From assembly GCF_003332825.1 (NCBI RefSeq), contig NZ_QIRF01000004.1, forward strand, positions 69,241-133,240: DNA of 64,000 nt, in the 5' to 3' direction. A model generated the notes under the pieces. The model ran no database searches. It worked only from the letters and a program-made list of their open reading frames with translations, and was not told the DNA's origin. The translations under genes and the position numbers were made by a program. Positions 1 through 8,735 of the stretch are shown here, one piece after another; positions within the stretch are counted from its first letter, which is position 1; each line of letters opens with the position of its first letter. Source of the stretch: Dyella sp. C9. GTDB lineage: Bacteria; Pseudomonadota; Gammaproteobacteria; Xanthomonadales; Rhodanobacteraceae.

Positions 1-983
1 GCACGCATGCGCGCATCGGGCTGGTGAGGCCGCGACCGGACGGCGCGCGTCCGGTGACGGTGCTGCAGTACCACCGCTATGCCTGCGCGGACTGGCCGAG
101 CCTGACCGCGGTGCTGCGCGACTTCGTCAGCCAGCTGGATCGTTCGGTGCAGGTGGACCGCTGCGCGGTGGCCAGCGCCGGCTACGTGCTGGGCGATGCG
201 ATCGTCAACGACAACCTGCCGTGGCCGGTCTCCATCCGCGACATCCGCGACAGCCTGGGCTTCGGCCAGCTGGCGGTGGTGAACGACTTCGAGGCGGTGG
301 CGTATGCCACGCAGTTCCTCGGCCAGACCGACACCACGCCGGTGATCGAGACCCATGCCGCGCCGGCCACCGGTCCGGTGCTGGTGATGGGCCCGGGCAC
401 GGGCCTGGGCTCGGCGGAGCTGCTGCCGGGCCAGCCGCACGCCACGGTGCTGGCCACCGCAGCCGGCCACATCGCGCTGTAGCCGGCCAAAGAACGCGAC
501 ATCGAGATCCTGCGCTACCTGGCGCGCGATCGCGCCTCCGTGACGTACGAACACGAGCTGTCGGGCCCGGGCCTGCTCAACCTGTATCGCGCGCTCTGCA
601 GCCTGGGCGACCAGGCGCCGCGCCTGACCCAACCGAGCCAGGTGACGCAGGCGGCGCTGGAGCGCAGCGACGCGGCGGCGGTGGAAGCCCTGGAGGTGTT
701 CTGCGGGCTGCTGGGCAGCTTCGTGGGCGACCTGGTGCTGCTGTACGGCGCCCGCGGTGGCGTGTTCCTCGCCGGCGGCATCCTGCCGCAGATCCGCGAC
801 GTGCTGCTGACCAGCAGCTTCCGCCAGCGCTTCTTCAACAAGGGCGTCATGCGCGCCTTTCTGCAACAGGTTCCCGTACGACTGATGGAGCACGGCCAGC
901 ACGGCGTGATAGGCGCGGCCGGTCTGTATCTGGACGGGCAATACGCAAGACCAGGGGAGAACGCAGTAACACCGTCGCACTGA
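1..983 (+). pseudogene. glucokinase copy 1, interrupted by a stop codon; 5' end outside the window
   Basis: The reading frame is open from position 3 and matches the intact glucokinase downstream at an offset of 4706 bases. It has an in-frame TAG at 480-482 where the intact copy has an alanine codon, then continues in the same frame to TGA at 981-983. The sugar-binding glutamate of the EGGH-type motif is also changed: TAAGH here against TEAGQ in the intact copy. The NDFEAVAYA segment and the HELSGPGLLNLY segment are kept. The stop removes roughly the C-terminal half, including that second segment, so the product should be inactive unless read through. Apart from an island at about 415-560 with about 15 differences, the two copies differ at only a handful of positions. 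The next gene is a TonB receptor, as after the intact copy. Confidence 0.85.
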
Positions 984-1064
984 ACCGGGCGCGAGCCCAG
1001 ACAGCCACGCAGCCGGACGGCCCACACACATCCGCTGCCGATATGCCTTAGAGGGGAGGAAATC

Positions 1065-4022
1065 ATGTTGCACCGTAAGACTCTGCTAGCAGCAAGCATC
1101 GTCGCCGGCTTGTGTTTGACCGGCTTCGCCTATGCCACCGACAACGCGCCGGCTCCGCAGGCGGGCCCGGCCACCAGCGGCCAGGACAACAGCCAGAGCA
1201 CCACCGACCAGACCAAGACGGCGGCCGACAAGGCCAAGGCCAAGGAATTGGGTACGGTCACCGTGGTCGGCATCCGCGACTCGCAGGCCGCTTCGCTGAA
1301 CCTCAAGAAGGCGGCCGACTCGCACATCGAAGTGGTCACCTCCGAGGACGTGGGCAAGCTGCCGGCCAAGAACGTGGCCGACACGCTGGCGCAGTTGCCG
1401 GGCGTGAACATCTCCGACGCTGCCGGTTCCGAAGGTGGTTTCGATGAAGCCGATCGCGTCAGCCTGCGTGGCAGCGCGCCCTCGCTCACCCTGACCACGG
1501 TGAATGGCCACTCGATCAGCTCGGGCGACTGGTTCGTGCTCAACGACAACAGCGGTCGCAGCGTCAGCTACAGCATGCTGCCGTCGGAAGTCGTGAGCCA
1601 GGTGCAGGTGTACAAGTCGTCCGAGGCGCGCCTGCAAGAGGGTGGCGCCGCCGGCACGGTCGACATCATCACCCGCAAGCCCCTGGAATTCGACAAGCCG
1701 CTGACCGCTGAAGCGTCGGTGGGTGGCGTGTATGCCGACCTGCCGGGCACCACCAAGCCGCAGTTCAACGGCCTGGTCAATTGGAAGAACAGCGACAACA
1801 CTTTTGGCGTGATGCTGCAGGGCTTCTATGAGGAGCGTGCCCTGCAGCGCGATGGCCAGGAAATGCTGGGCTATTCGTATATCCCGGCTACCTCGGCGCT
1901 GGCTACGGCCTATCCGAACCTCGCCGGCAAGTACTTCCCGAACCTGCCGGGCGCTGCGTTGTTCGAGCAGACCCGCAAGCGCAAGGGCGGCAACATCGAT
2001 CTGGAATGGAAGCCGCTCGACAACCTGACGCTGGATCTCAATGGCTTCTATTCGAAGCTGAATGCGACCGACGTCAACTACAACTACATGTTGTACAACT
2101 ACAGCCACCTGCCGGCGGCGACCTCGCTGTCGTCGTACACGGTGCAGAACAACGTGCTCACCAGCGCGACGTTCCCTGGCGTGGCCGGTTCCACCCCCGG
2201 CGTCTATGACCAGATCTCCCGTCCGGGTGAATCGGAGTCGAGCTACTACATCACCCTCGATGCCAACTGGAAGGTCAATCCCGATCTGAGTTTCTCGTTC
2301 GAGGGCGGCACCACCCGCGGCACCGGCAACACGCCCGAGCAGGACGTGATGGAGCTCAACACCGGCAGTGGCCAGTCGGCCGGCTACTCGCTCAACGGCA
2401 CCGGCAGCCCGGCCAACTGGATGCTTGGCGGCAACAACAGCGCCAACACGGCGACCAATACCTTCAGCTGGATCTTTGGCGACCAGGACATCCACGTGGT
2501 CGACAAGGAGCAATGGTTCAAGGCTGATGGCGAATTCGACTTCGACAATGCCGGCCCGCTGTCCTCGCTGATGTTCGGTGCGCGCTACTCCAACCACACC
2601 CGCGAGAGCCTGACCGCGATCGGCCAGTCACCGGGATGCAGCGACGGCACCGGCCTCAACTGGGGCGCGACTCCGTACTACTGTACGGCCCCGGCCACCT
2701 CCGCCTACAACCCGTCGGTGTACGGTACCCCGGCCGGTGGCAGCTACCCGGGCAGCTTCGCCAGCGACCTGGGCGTTGGCCAAATGCCGAGCAACATCTG
2801 GACCTGGACGCCGGGCCAGCTTGCCTATCTCAACTCGCTCTACGCCTATCGCGACCCGGTCGTGCGTAATGACTGGAACCAGCTGTATGCGGTGAACGAG
2901 CACAACACGGCCGGCTACCTGCAGCTTAACTTCTCGTCCGATCGCTGGAGCGGCAACGCCGGCCTGCGCTACGTGACGACCCGCGAAAACATTTCCTACA
3001 CCAGCCCCTCGGCGCTGGAGTCGGACTACAGCGGCCCGATCGAGGGTTCTGCGTGGGGTCCGTATTACTGGAACTACTATCACAAGACGTACGGCAAGCT
3101 GCTGCCGAGCTTCAACCTGAAGTTCAACCTCAACGACGACGGCAGCCTGCTGGCCCGTTTCGCCGCGTCGCAGACGTTGACCCGCCAGGACTACAGTCAG
3201 CTGGCCGGCCCGGTGAACCTCGCCGATCCTCATGAAGAGGGCACTCTGGGCGGCGGCAGCGGCAGCAACCCCGAACTGAAGCCGCTGATTTCCACCAACT
3301 TCGACTCGGCACTGGAGTGGTACTTCGCGCCGCGCGGCCTGCTGTCGGCCAGCGTGTTCGCGATGGAGCTGCACAACTACTACGACTACGGCACGGTCCA
3401 GCGCTCGTACCTCAACAACTACCTGACCTACAACCCGACGACCAATCCGTCCTCGGCGGCGATCTACAGCAACTACCTGGTCAGCATTCCGGTCAACGTC
3501 AACGGCAACATCAAGGGTGTGGAGCTCAACTACATCCAGCCGATCGGCGAGTACTTCGGTGTGCAGGCCAACTACACCTACACCAATGGTCACGAGGAAG
3601 GCGGTTCGCTGCTGTACAACTCGGATGGTTCGCCGGCCAACAACCTGGCTGCGGGCAGCCGTCCGCTGATCGGCAACTCCAAGAACACCGCGAATTTCTC
3701 GGCATTCTTCGAGAACGCCCACTGGAACGCGCGCATCAACTACACCTACCGTTCGGCTTTCTATGACGGCATGGAGGTGGTTGCCACGGGCAACGTGCCG
3801 CTGGAGCCGTACTTCCAGGCAGGCCAGGGTTACTTGTCGTTCTCGGCGGGCTACAAGCTCAACGACCATGTGAGCTTCGCGTTCGATGCGATGAACCTCA
3901 ACAACCCGAAGCTGCGTTACTACGATTACGGCTACCAGGCCGGCCTGGGCTTCGGCAAGGAGCCAGAGGCGTTCTATGTGAATGGTCGCCAGTACTACCT
4001 GACGGCGAACTTCAAGCTCTAA
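1065..4022 (+). CDS. TonB-dependent receptor, Xanthomonas/Caulobacter carbohydrate class (receptor 1)
   Basis: This is a 985-residue outer-membrane active transporter that would take up an oligosaccharide or similar large substrate using TonB energy. ATG 1065 follows a strong GAGGGGAGGA site, and the protein begins with a signal peptide ending near FAYA-TD. A TonB-box-like stretch (LGTVTVVGIRDS) comes near residue 65. The plug follows (EDVGKLPAKNVADTLAQLPG, about residues 95-115), then a long beta-barrel ending in YYLTANFKL, typical of a barrel C-terminus. The leader and the ribosome site closely resemble those of receptor 2 at 5777, and both genes follow a glucokinase copy and end in the same terminator hairpin. 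Substrate is unknown; the nearby hexosaminidase suggests an amino sugar or chito-oligosaccharide (inference). Confidence 0.92.
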   Translation: MLHRKTLLAASIVAGLCLTGFAYATDNAPAPQAGPATSGQDNSQSTTDQTKTAADKAKAKELGTVTVVGIRDSQAASLNLKKAADSHIEVVTSEDVGKLPAKNVADTLAQLPGVNISDAAGSEGGFDEADRVSLRGSAPSLTLTTVNGHSISSGDWFVLNDNSGRSVSYSMLPSEVVSQVQVYKSSEARLQEGGAAGTVDIITRKPLEFDKPLTAEASVGGVYADLPGTTKPQFNGLVNWKNSDNTFGVMLQGFYEERALQRDGQEMLGYSYIPATSALATAYPNLAGKYFPNLPGAALFEQTRKRKGGNIDLEWKPLDNLTLDLNGFYSKLNATDVNYNYMLYNYSHLPAATSLSSYTVQNNVLTSATFPGVAGSTPGVYDQISRPGESESSYYITLDANWKVNPDLSFSFEGGTTRGTGNTPEQDVMELNTGSGQSAGYSLNGTGSPANWMLGGNNSANTATNTFSWIFGDQDIHVVDKEQWFKADGEFDFDNAGPLSSLMFGARYSNHTRESLTAIGQSPGCSDGTGLNWGATPYYCTAPATSAYNPSVYGTPAGGSYPGSFASDLGVGQMPSNIWTWTPGQLAYLNSLYAYRDPVVRNDWNQLYAVNEHNTAGYLQLNFSSDRWSGNAGLRYVTTRENISYTSPSALESDYSGPIEGSAWGPYYWNYYHKTYGKLLPSFNLKFNLNDDGSLLARFAASQTLTRQDYSQLAGPVNLADPHEEGTLGGGSGSNPELKPLISTNFDSALEWYFAPRGLLSASVFAMELHNYYDYGTVQRSYLNNYLTYNPTTNPSSAAIYSNYLVSIPVNVNGNIKGVELNYIQPIGEYFGVQANYTYTNGHEEGGSLLYNSDGSPANNLAAGSRPLIGNSKNTANFSAFFENAHWNARINYTYRSAFYDGMEVVATGNVPLEPYFQAGQGYLSFSAGYKLNDHVSFAFDAMNLNNPKLRYYDYGYQAGLGFGKEPEAFYVNGRQYYLTANFKL

Positions 4023-4052
4023 GCCCGTTTCGTTTGCTTTCTTCCCCAACCT

Positions 4053-4083
4053 GGACCTGGCGGCTTGCCAGGTCCTTTTTTTT
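4053..4083 (+). terminator. rho-independent terminator after receptor 1
   Basis: A perfect 9-bp stem (GGACCTGGC / GCCAGGTCC) with loop GGCTT is followed by eight T residues. It lies 30 nt after the receptor 1 stop. The same stem recurs after receptor 2. Confidence 0.93.
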
Positions 4084-4268
4084 ATCTCGGCCACGGATTT
4101 CGCAGGTAAGGACGTGGCTTCCGCGGTGGCCCTGCAGGTGTGCTGTTGCCCCCGGCTGGATTTGATCTCGCCCTGTCGTGAAATATCACGAAGATCGTCG
4201 GCATGATTCTACGAATCGCCACGCATCCCGATCAGCTGTCGGCAGCGACCGGCGGCGGGCCAGACGTC

Positions 4269-4284
4269 TTAGCAACGTTGTCAA
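4269..4284. promoter_or_regulatory. auxiliary operator-like site
   Basis: TTAGCAACGTTGTCAA matches the perfect palindrome at 4541-4556 in 14 of 16 positions. A distance of about 270 bp between sites is compatible with repression through a DNA loop, as in other LacI-family systems (inference). Confidence 0.5.
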
Positions 4285-4540
4285 TTGGTTCTCGCGAAAG
4301 ACCTGGGCATGGCCTCTCCGGCGGTGTTCGCGTGGCCTGGCTGCGCTCGAATTGACCCATCTTTCCGGACTTTTCTTGCGTTTTATTGGTGCGTTGCCGC
4401 AAGAAAAAACGTCTATCCTGGCCCGGAAGAATCAATATAAGCCAATGATTTAAGGCGCGTTATAAGCATTTCTCGCGCATGCTGGCGCACGCTTTGCTGT
4501 CGTGCAGCGCAGAAGTCTTGCGATTCGTCATCGCAAGTTC

Positions 4541-4556
4541 TTGACAACGTTGTCAA
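4541..4556. promoter_or_regulatory. perfect 16-bp palindrome, probable LacI-family operator
   Basis: TTGACAACGTTGTCAA is its own reverse complement with a central CG, the usual form of LacI-family operators for sugar genes. Its first six bases are also a consensus -35 hexamer (TTGACA), so a bound repressor would block RNA polymerase. No LacI-type regulator is encoded in the window. Confidence 0.65.
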
Positions 4557-4630
4557 CCATTACCCAGACTCCGGCCAAATTCGCCCCCTGCCTGACAGGG
4601 ATGCGACATGGGGATGACGGAGAGGTGACC

Positions 4631-5683
4631 GTGGGCGAGGGATTGGGCAACGGTGCGCGCGATTTCTTGTCGCAAGAAAGAACGTTTCTTGCGGCCGACG
4701 TCGGCGGCACGCATGCGCGCATCGGGCTGGTGAGTCCGCGACCGGACGGCGCGCGTCCGGTGACGGTGCTGCAATACCACCGCTATGCCTGCGCGGACTG
4801 GCCGAGCCTGACCGCGGTGCTGCGCGACTTCGTCAGCCAGCTGGATCGTTCGGTGCAGGTGGACCGCTGCGCGGTGGCCAGCGCCGGCTACGTGCTGGGC
4901 GATGCGATCGTCAACGACAACCTGCCGTGGCCGGTCTCCATCCGCGACATCCGCGACAGCCTGGGCATCGGCCAGCTGGCGGTGGTGAACGACTTCGAGG
5001 CGGTGGCGTATGCCACGCAGTTCCTCGGCCAGACCGACACCACGCCGGAGATCGAGACCCATGCCGCGCCGGCCACCGGTCCGGTGCTGGTGATGGGCCC
5101 GGGCACGGGCCTGGGCTCGGCGGTGCTGCTGCCGGGCCAGCCGCACGCCACGGTGCTGGCCACCGAAGCGGGCCAGATCGCGCGGGCGCCGGGCAAGGAA
5201 CGCGAAATCGAGATCCTACGCTACCTGGCGCGCGATCGCGCCTACGTGTCGTTCGAACACGCGCTGTCGGGCCCGGGCCTGCTCAACCTGTATCGCGCGC
5301 TCTGCAGCCTGGGCGACCAGGCGCCGCGCCTGACCCAACCGAGCCAGGTGACGCAGGCGGCGCTGGAGCGCAGCGACGCGGCGGCGGTGGAAGCCCTGGA
5401 GGTGTTCTGCGGGCTGCTGGGCAGCTTCGTGGGCGACCTGGTGCTGCTGTACGGCGCCCGCGGTGGCGTGTTCCTCGCCGGCGGCATCCTGCCGCAGATC
5501 CGCGACGTGCTGCTGACCAGCAGCTTCCGCCAGCGCTTCTTCAACAAGGGCGTCATGCGCGCCTTTCTGCAACAGGTTCCCGTACGACTGATGGAGCACG
5601 GCCAGCACGGCGTGATAGGCGCGGCCGGTCTGTATCTGGACGGGCAGTACGCAAGACCAGGGGAGAACGCAGTACCGCAGTAA
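4631..5683 (+). CDS. glk: glucokinase (intact copy)
   Basis: The protein phosphorylates glucose with ATP in the cytoplasm and feeds it into glycolysis. It shows the phosphate-binding FLAADVGGTHARIGLV near the N-terminus, the catalytic VNDFEAVAYA, GPGTGLGSAVLLP, and HALSGPGLLNLYRAL. GTG 4631 is chosen because GGAGAGG ends 5 nt upstream, giving 350 residues, normal for the family. ATG 4601 in the same frame would add 10 residues and has a weaker ribosome site. One oddity is the sugar-contact motif, usually EGGH, which reads EAGQ here. An operator palindrome lies about 75 bases upstream and a TonB receptor follows, so it probably handles the sugar released by this locus. Confidence 0.88.
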   Translation: MGEGLGNGARDFLSQERTFLAADVGGTHARIGLVSPRPDGARPVTVLQYHRYACADWPSLTAVLRDFVSQLDRSVQVDRCAVASAGYVLGDAIVNDNLPWPVSIRDIRDSLGIGQLAVVNDFEAVAYATQFLGQTDTTPEIETHAAPATGPVLVMGPGTGLGSAVLLPGQPHATVLATEAGQIARAPGKEREIEILRYLARDRAYVSFEHALSGPGLLNLYRALCSLGDQAPRLTQPSQVTQAALERSDAAAVEALEVFCGLLGSFVGDLVLLYGARGGVFLAGGILPQIRDVLLTSSFRQRFFNKGVMRAFLQQVPVRLMEHGQHGVIGAAGLYLDGQYARPGENAVPQ

Positions 5684-5776
5684 CACCGCATGCGCCCATG
5701 CGGGCGCGGGCGCTCAGCCACATGCAGCGCAAACCCACATGAGCCGCTGCCGAGACACCTTCGAGGGGAGAACGTC

Positions 5777-8500
5777 ATGTCATATCGCAAGACACTTCTG
5801 GCCGCCAGCATCTTCGCCGGCCTGTGTTTCACTGCCACGATCCACGCGCAGGACGCCAGCCAGCAGGGCGGCAACACGGCCACCGAGGCCAAGAGTGAGG
5901 CGCAGAAGGACCAGGCCAAGGATCTTGCCGCGGTCACCGTGACCGGCATCCGCGACAGCATGCAGAAGTCTCTGGAGACCAAGCGCAACAACGACACGAT
6001 TTCCGACGCGATCACCGCCGAGGACATCGGCAAGTTCCCCAACACCAACGTGGCCGAGGCGATGTCGCTGATGCCGGGCGTGACCATCGATCGTCGCTTC
6101 GGCCAGGGTGAGCGCGTCAGCATCGACGGCACCGATCCCAGCCTCAACATGAGCTTCCTCGACGGCCATCCGGTGGCGCAGGCCATCTGGCTCTACGGCG
6201 AGCAGCCGAACCGCGGTTTCGATTACACCCTGCTGGCGCCGGAAATCCTTGGCCGCCTGGAAGTGATCAAGTCGGCCGAGGCGCGCCTGCCGGAAGGAAG
6301 CCTGGGCGGCACCGTGCTGATGCATTCGCGCCAGCCGCTCGATCTTCCGGCCAACACCATCAGTGGCACGGTGGGCGGCAACTACAACGACCAGGCCGGC
6401 ACCGCCAAGCCGACCGTATCGGGCTTCTACAGCTGGAAGAATACGGACAGCACTTTCGGCTTCGACGTGGCGGCGCAGCACTATGAAGAGCGCGTGGACC
6501 GCCAGGGCATCGAAGTGTTCGGCTACCACCCGGTGTCCGACTACGCCGCGGTCAACCCGAACATCGCGGCCCAGGTGGCCAAGGGCGAACTGCGCCCGAA
6601 CGACATGGTGCCGGACGAGGTGAACGCCGCCTACTTCCAGCAGACCCGCAAGCGCGACAGCGCACTGGTCAACGTGCAGTTCAAGCCGAACGACCAGTTC
6701 GAGGCGATCCTGAGTGGCCTGTACATCCAGGAGAACTTCGACAACTACAACCAGTCGATCTACAACTTCATGCACCAGAACCCGTCCTCGATGGGTGCAA
6801 TCGACTACTTCATCCCCAGCAGCAACGGCGTGGTCTACGGCGGCCACACCAACAGTAACGCGGGCAGCGGTACCGGCATCGTGTACGACAACCAGTTGCG
6901 CCAGTCGGAAGTGAAGACCAAGGGCCTGGATCTGAAAGCCGATTACACCGGCAATGGCTGGACCCTGGGTGGCCAGATCGGCGTGAGCAAGTCCGACAAT
7001 CCGAACATCGGCCAGTGGCTGCTCGAGCCGGTGTATTCCGGCGGCTACAGCTGGGGCCTGCACCAGGGCTTCCAGGCCGATGACCAGGGTGCGTACCACA
7101 ACCCCGCGAACTGGGGAGGTGGCTGGCTGGGCAACCATGGCGTGTTCAGTTCGCATGCCAAGGACCAGTACGGCCAGCTCGATTTCAGCAAGGACTTCGA
7201 CAGCGTCTTCAACCAGCTGCTGGTGGGCGTGCGCTACACCAAGCATGACGAGAAGTACGGCCTGGCGGTCTACGGCGGCGTGACGCCGGGCAACCTCTCG
7301 CAGGTGGGCACCGATGGCTACACCGATATCCTGGGCGACTACCCTGGCGTGTTCGACAACACCAGCCATCCCCCGGAAGTGGGCGAAGGCAACATCAAGA
7401 ACTGGATCAACAACAGCCCGATCGACTGGAACCACCCGGACCCGGGCTCCACGCTCAACAACACCTGGGGCCTGACCCAGAAGAACAGCGCGGCCTATGC
7501 CCAGCTGAACTTCGCCGAGGGCGACCTGCGCGGCAACTTCGGCTTGCGCTACGTGCACACCAAGACCGACGGTTCGGGCTACATCATCCCCAACGGTGCG
7601 ACCCCGGTGTTGCCGGCGCCGGCCGGCTGGTGGCAGACCCAGTCCAGCACCAAGAACAACTGGCTGCCGTCGTTCAACATCTCGTATGACACCGGCAACG
7701 ACGTGGTGCTGCGCGGCGCGGCGTCGAAGGTCATGGCCTGGGCGCCGTACAACCTGATGGTCAACCAGACCTTCCTCAACGACACGGTGCTGACCGGCAG
7801 CGGCGGCAACCCGAACATCGACCCGTACAAGTCGTACAACTTCAATGCGTCGGTCGAGTGGTACTTCGCCCCGCAGTCGGTGTTCGCGGTGTCGGCGTTC
7901 TACAAGCACGTGCTCAACTACATCCTGATCACGCCGGCCACCGAGCGCCAGTACAACTCCATCCGCGACAACGACCCCGCGCAGTGGCTGAACTACGTGG
8001 GCTCCAACGGCTGTACCGCCGACGGCTACTGCAACTACTCGGTGTCCCGTCCGCACAACGGCGGCGGCGCCAACGTGAAGGGCCTGACCTTCAGCTACCA
8101 GCAGCCGTTCGGCGAAACCGGCTTCGGCCTGGCCGCCAACTACACCTTTGCCTCGGGCAAGACCGATGCCGGCACCTCCATGCCGTACCTGTCGCGCCAC
8201 TCGGTCAGCCTCAGTCCGTACTACGAGAAGGGTCCGTTCTCGGCCCGCGTGAACTACAACTTCCGCAGCCACTACCTGGGCGCCGGTTACGTGGCGGGTG
8301 CCGTGCCGGCCACGATCGACGACTACACCGACCTGAGCGCCAGCCTTGGCTGGAACTTCAACGAGCACTACTCGGTGTCGTTCGACGCGATGAACCTGCT
8401 CAACCAGAAGTACTCCCAGTACCAGGGGACGACGGACCTGCCGGTGGCGTCCTACACCACGGGTCGTCGCTACATGGCGAACTTCCATTTCAAGTTCTGA
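5777..8500 (+). CDS. TonB-dependent receptor, Xanthomonas/Caulobacter carbohydrate class (receptor 2)
   Basis: This is a 907-residue outer-membrane receptor. ATG 5777 follows GAGGGGAG and gives a leader (MSYRKTLLAASIFAGLCF) nearly matching receptor 1 (MLHRKTLLAASIVAGLC); starts further upstream lack a leader. A TonB-box-like stretch (LAAVTVTGIRDSMQKSL) is followed by a plug with EDIGKFPNTNVAEAMSLMPGVTI, then a barrel ending in RRYMANFHFKF. It lies 93 nt after the glucokinase stop and is probably cotranscribed with it. It differs clearly from receptor 1 over most of the barrel, so the pair has diverged and may have different ligands. The hexosaminidase downstream suggests a GlcNAc-containing ligand (inference). 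Confidence 0.92.
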   Translation: MSYRKTLLAASIFAGLCFTATIHAQDASQQGGNTATEAKSEAQKDQAKDLAAVTVTGIRDSMQKSLETKRNNDTISDAITAEDIGKFPNTNVAEAMSLMPGVTIDRRFGQGERVSIDGTDPSLNMSFLDGHPVAQAIWLYGEQPNRGFDYTLLAPEILGRLEVIKSAEARLPEGSLGGTVLMHSRQPLDLPANTISGTVGGNYNDQAGTAKPTVSGFYSWKNTDSTFGFDVAAQHYEERVDRQGIEVFGYHPVSDYAAVNPNIAAQVAKGELRPNDMVPDEVNAAYFQQTRKRDSALVNVQFKPNDQFEAILSGLYIQENFDNYNQSIYNFMHQNPSSMGAIDYFIPSSNGVVYGGHTNSNAGSGTGIVYDNQLRQSEVKTKGLDLKADYTGNGWTLGGQIGVSKSDNPNIGQWLLEPVYSGGYSWGLHQGFQADDQGAYHNPANWGGGWLGNHGVFSSHAKDQYGQLDFSKDFDSVFNQLLVGVRYTKHDEKYGLAVYGGVTPGNLSQVGTDGYTDILGDYPGVFDNTSHPPEVGEGNIKNWINNSPIDWNHPDPGSTLNNTWGLTQKNSAAYAQLNFAEGDLRGNFGLRYVHTKTDGSGYIIPNGATPVLPAPAGWWQTQSSTKNNWLPSFNISYDTGNDVVLRGAASKVMAWAPYNLMVNQTFLNDTVLTGSGGNPNIDPYKSYNFNASVEWYFAPQSVFAVSAFYKHVLNYILITPATERQYNSIRDNDPAQWLNYVGSNGCTADGYCNYSVSRPHNGGGANVKGLTFSYQQPFGETGFGLAANYTFASGKTDAGTSMPYLSRHSVSLSPYYEKGPFSARVNYNFRSHYLGAGYVAGAVPATIDDYTDLSASLGWNFNEHYSVSFDAMNLLNQKYSQYQGTTDLPVASYTTGRRYMANFHFKF

Positions 8501-8544
8501 GCCATGCCGGTCTCCTTGTTTTCATTGGCTTGATCCTCCCCGCC

Positions 8545-8578
8545 ACGGACCTGGCAGTGTTGCCAGGTCCGTTTTTTT
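8545..8578 (+). terminator. rho-independent terminator after receptor 2
   Basis: Stem ACGGACCTGGCA / TGCCAGGTCCGT with loop GTGT is followed by T residues. The core GGACCTGGC / GCCAGGTCC is identical to the terminator after receptor 1, which supports a shared origin of the two units. Confidence 0.93.
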
Positions 8579-8735
8579 ATGTGCCTGAAAAAAGTACGCG
8601 GTGACATCTTCAACAGCCGCGCTCGTATGCAAGAATGGCCGTCCAAAACAAGGGGGCGCACCCAGCGGGTGCGCGAGCGGGCCACGCCCGAAGCCTCTCC
8701 TTTCCCACTCGATGGATGCTGGAGCTGCGAGACCG

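Larger units (their letters stand above)
4084..4630. promoter_or_regulatory. long regulatory region upstream of glucokinase
   Basis: I see no convincing gene in this 550-base stretch, but several symmetric elements. TCGTGA-AATA-TCACGA lies at 4176-4191. A near-copy of the operator palindrome is at 4269-4284. A stem with perfect 10-bp arms TTTTCTTGCG / CGCAAGAAAA spans 4371-4407, and arms CTTGCGA / TCGCAAG lie at 4517-4522 and 4532-4537 (hexamer cores). A perfect operator is at 4541-4556. The density of symmetric sites suggests control by at least one dimeric repressor. The promoter itself is not certain. Confidence 0.6.

Noticed and set aside
480..482. TAG in glucokinase copy 1 as a recoded codon
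   Set aside because: No recoding signal is seen, and the surrounding island has also lost an active-site residue, which fits a pseudogene better.
1..5683. The duplicated glucokinase region as a transposon
   Set aside because: No transposase, no terminal inverted repeats and no target-site duplications are visible; it looks like segmental duplication.
5780..8488. A 902-codon open frame opposite receptor 2, and similar ones opposite the other receptors
   Set aside because: No recognisable domain, and codon-position bias supports the plus-strand receptors.
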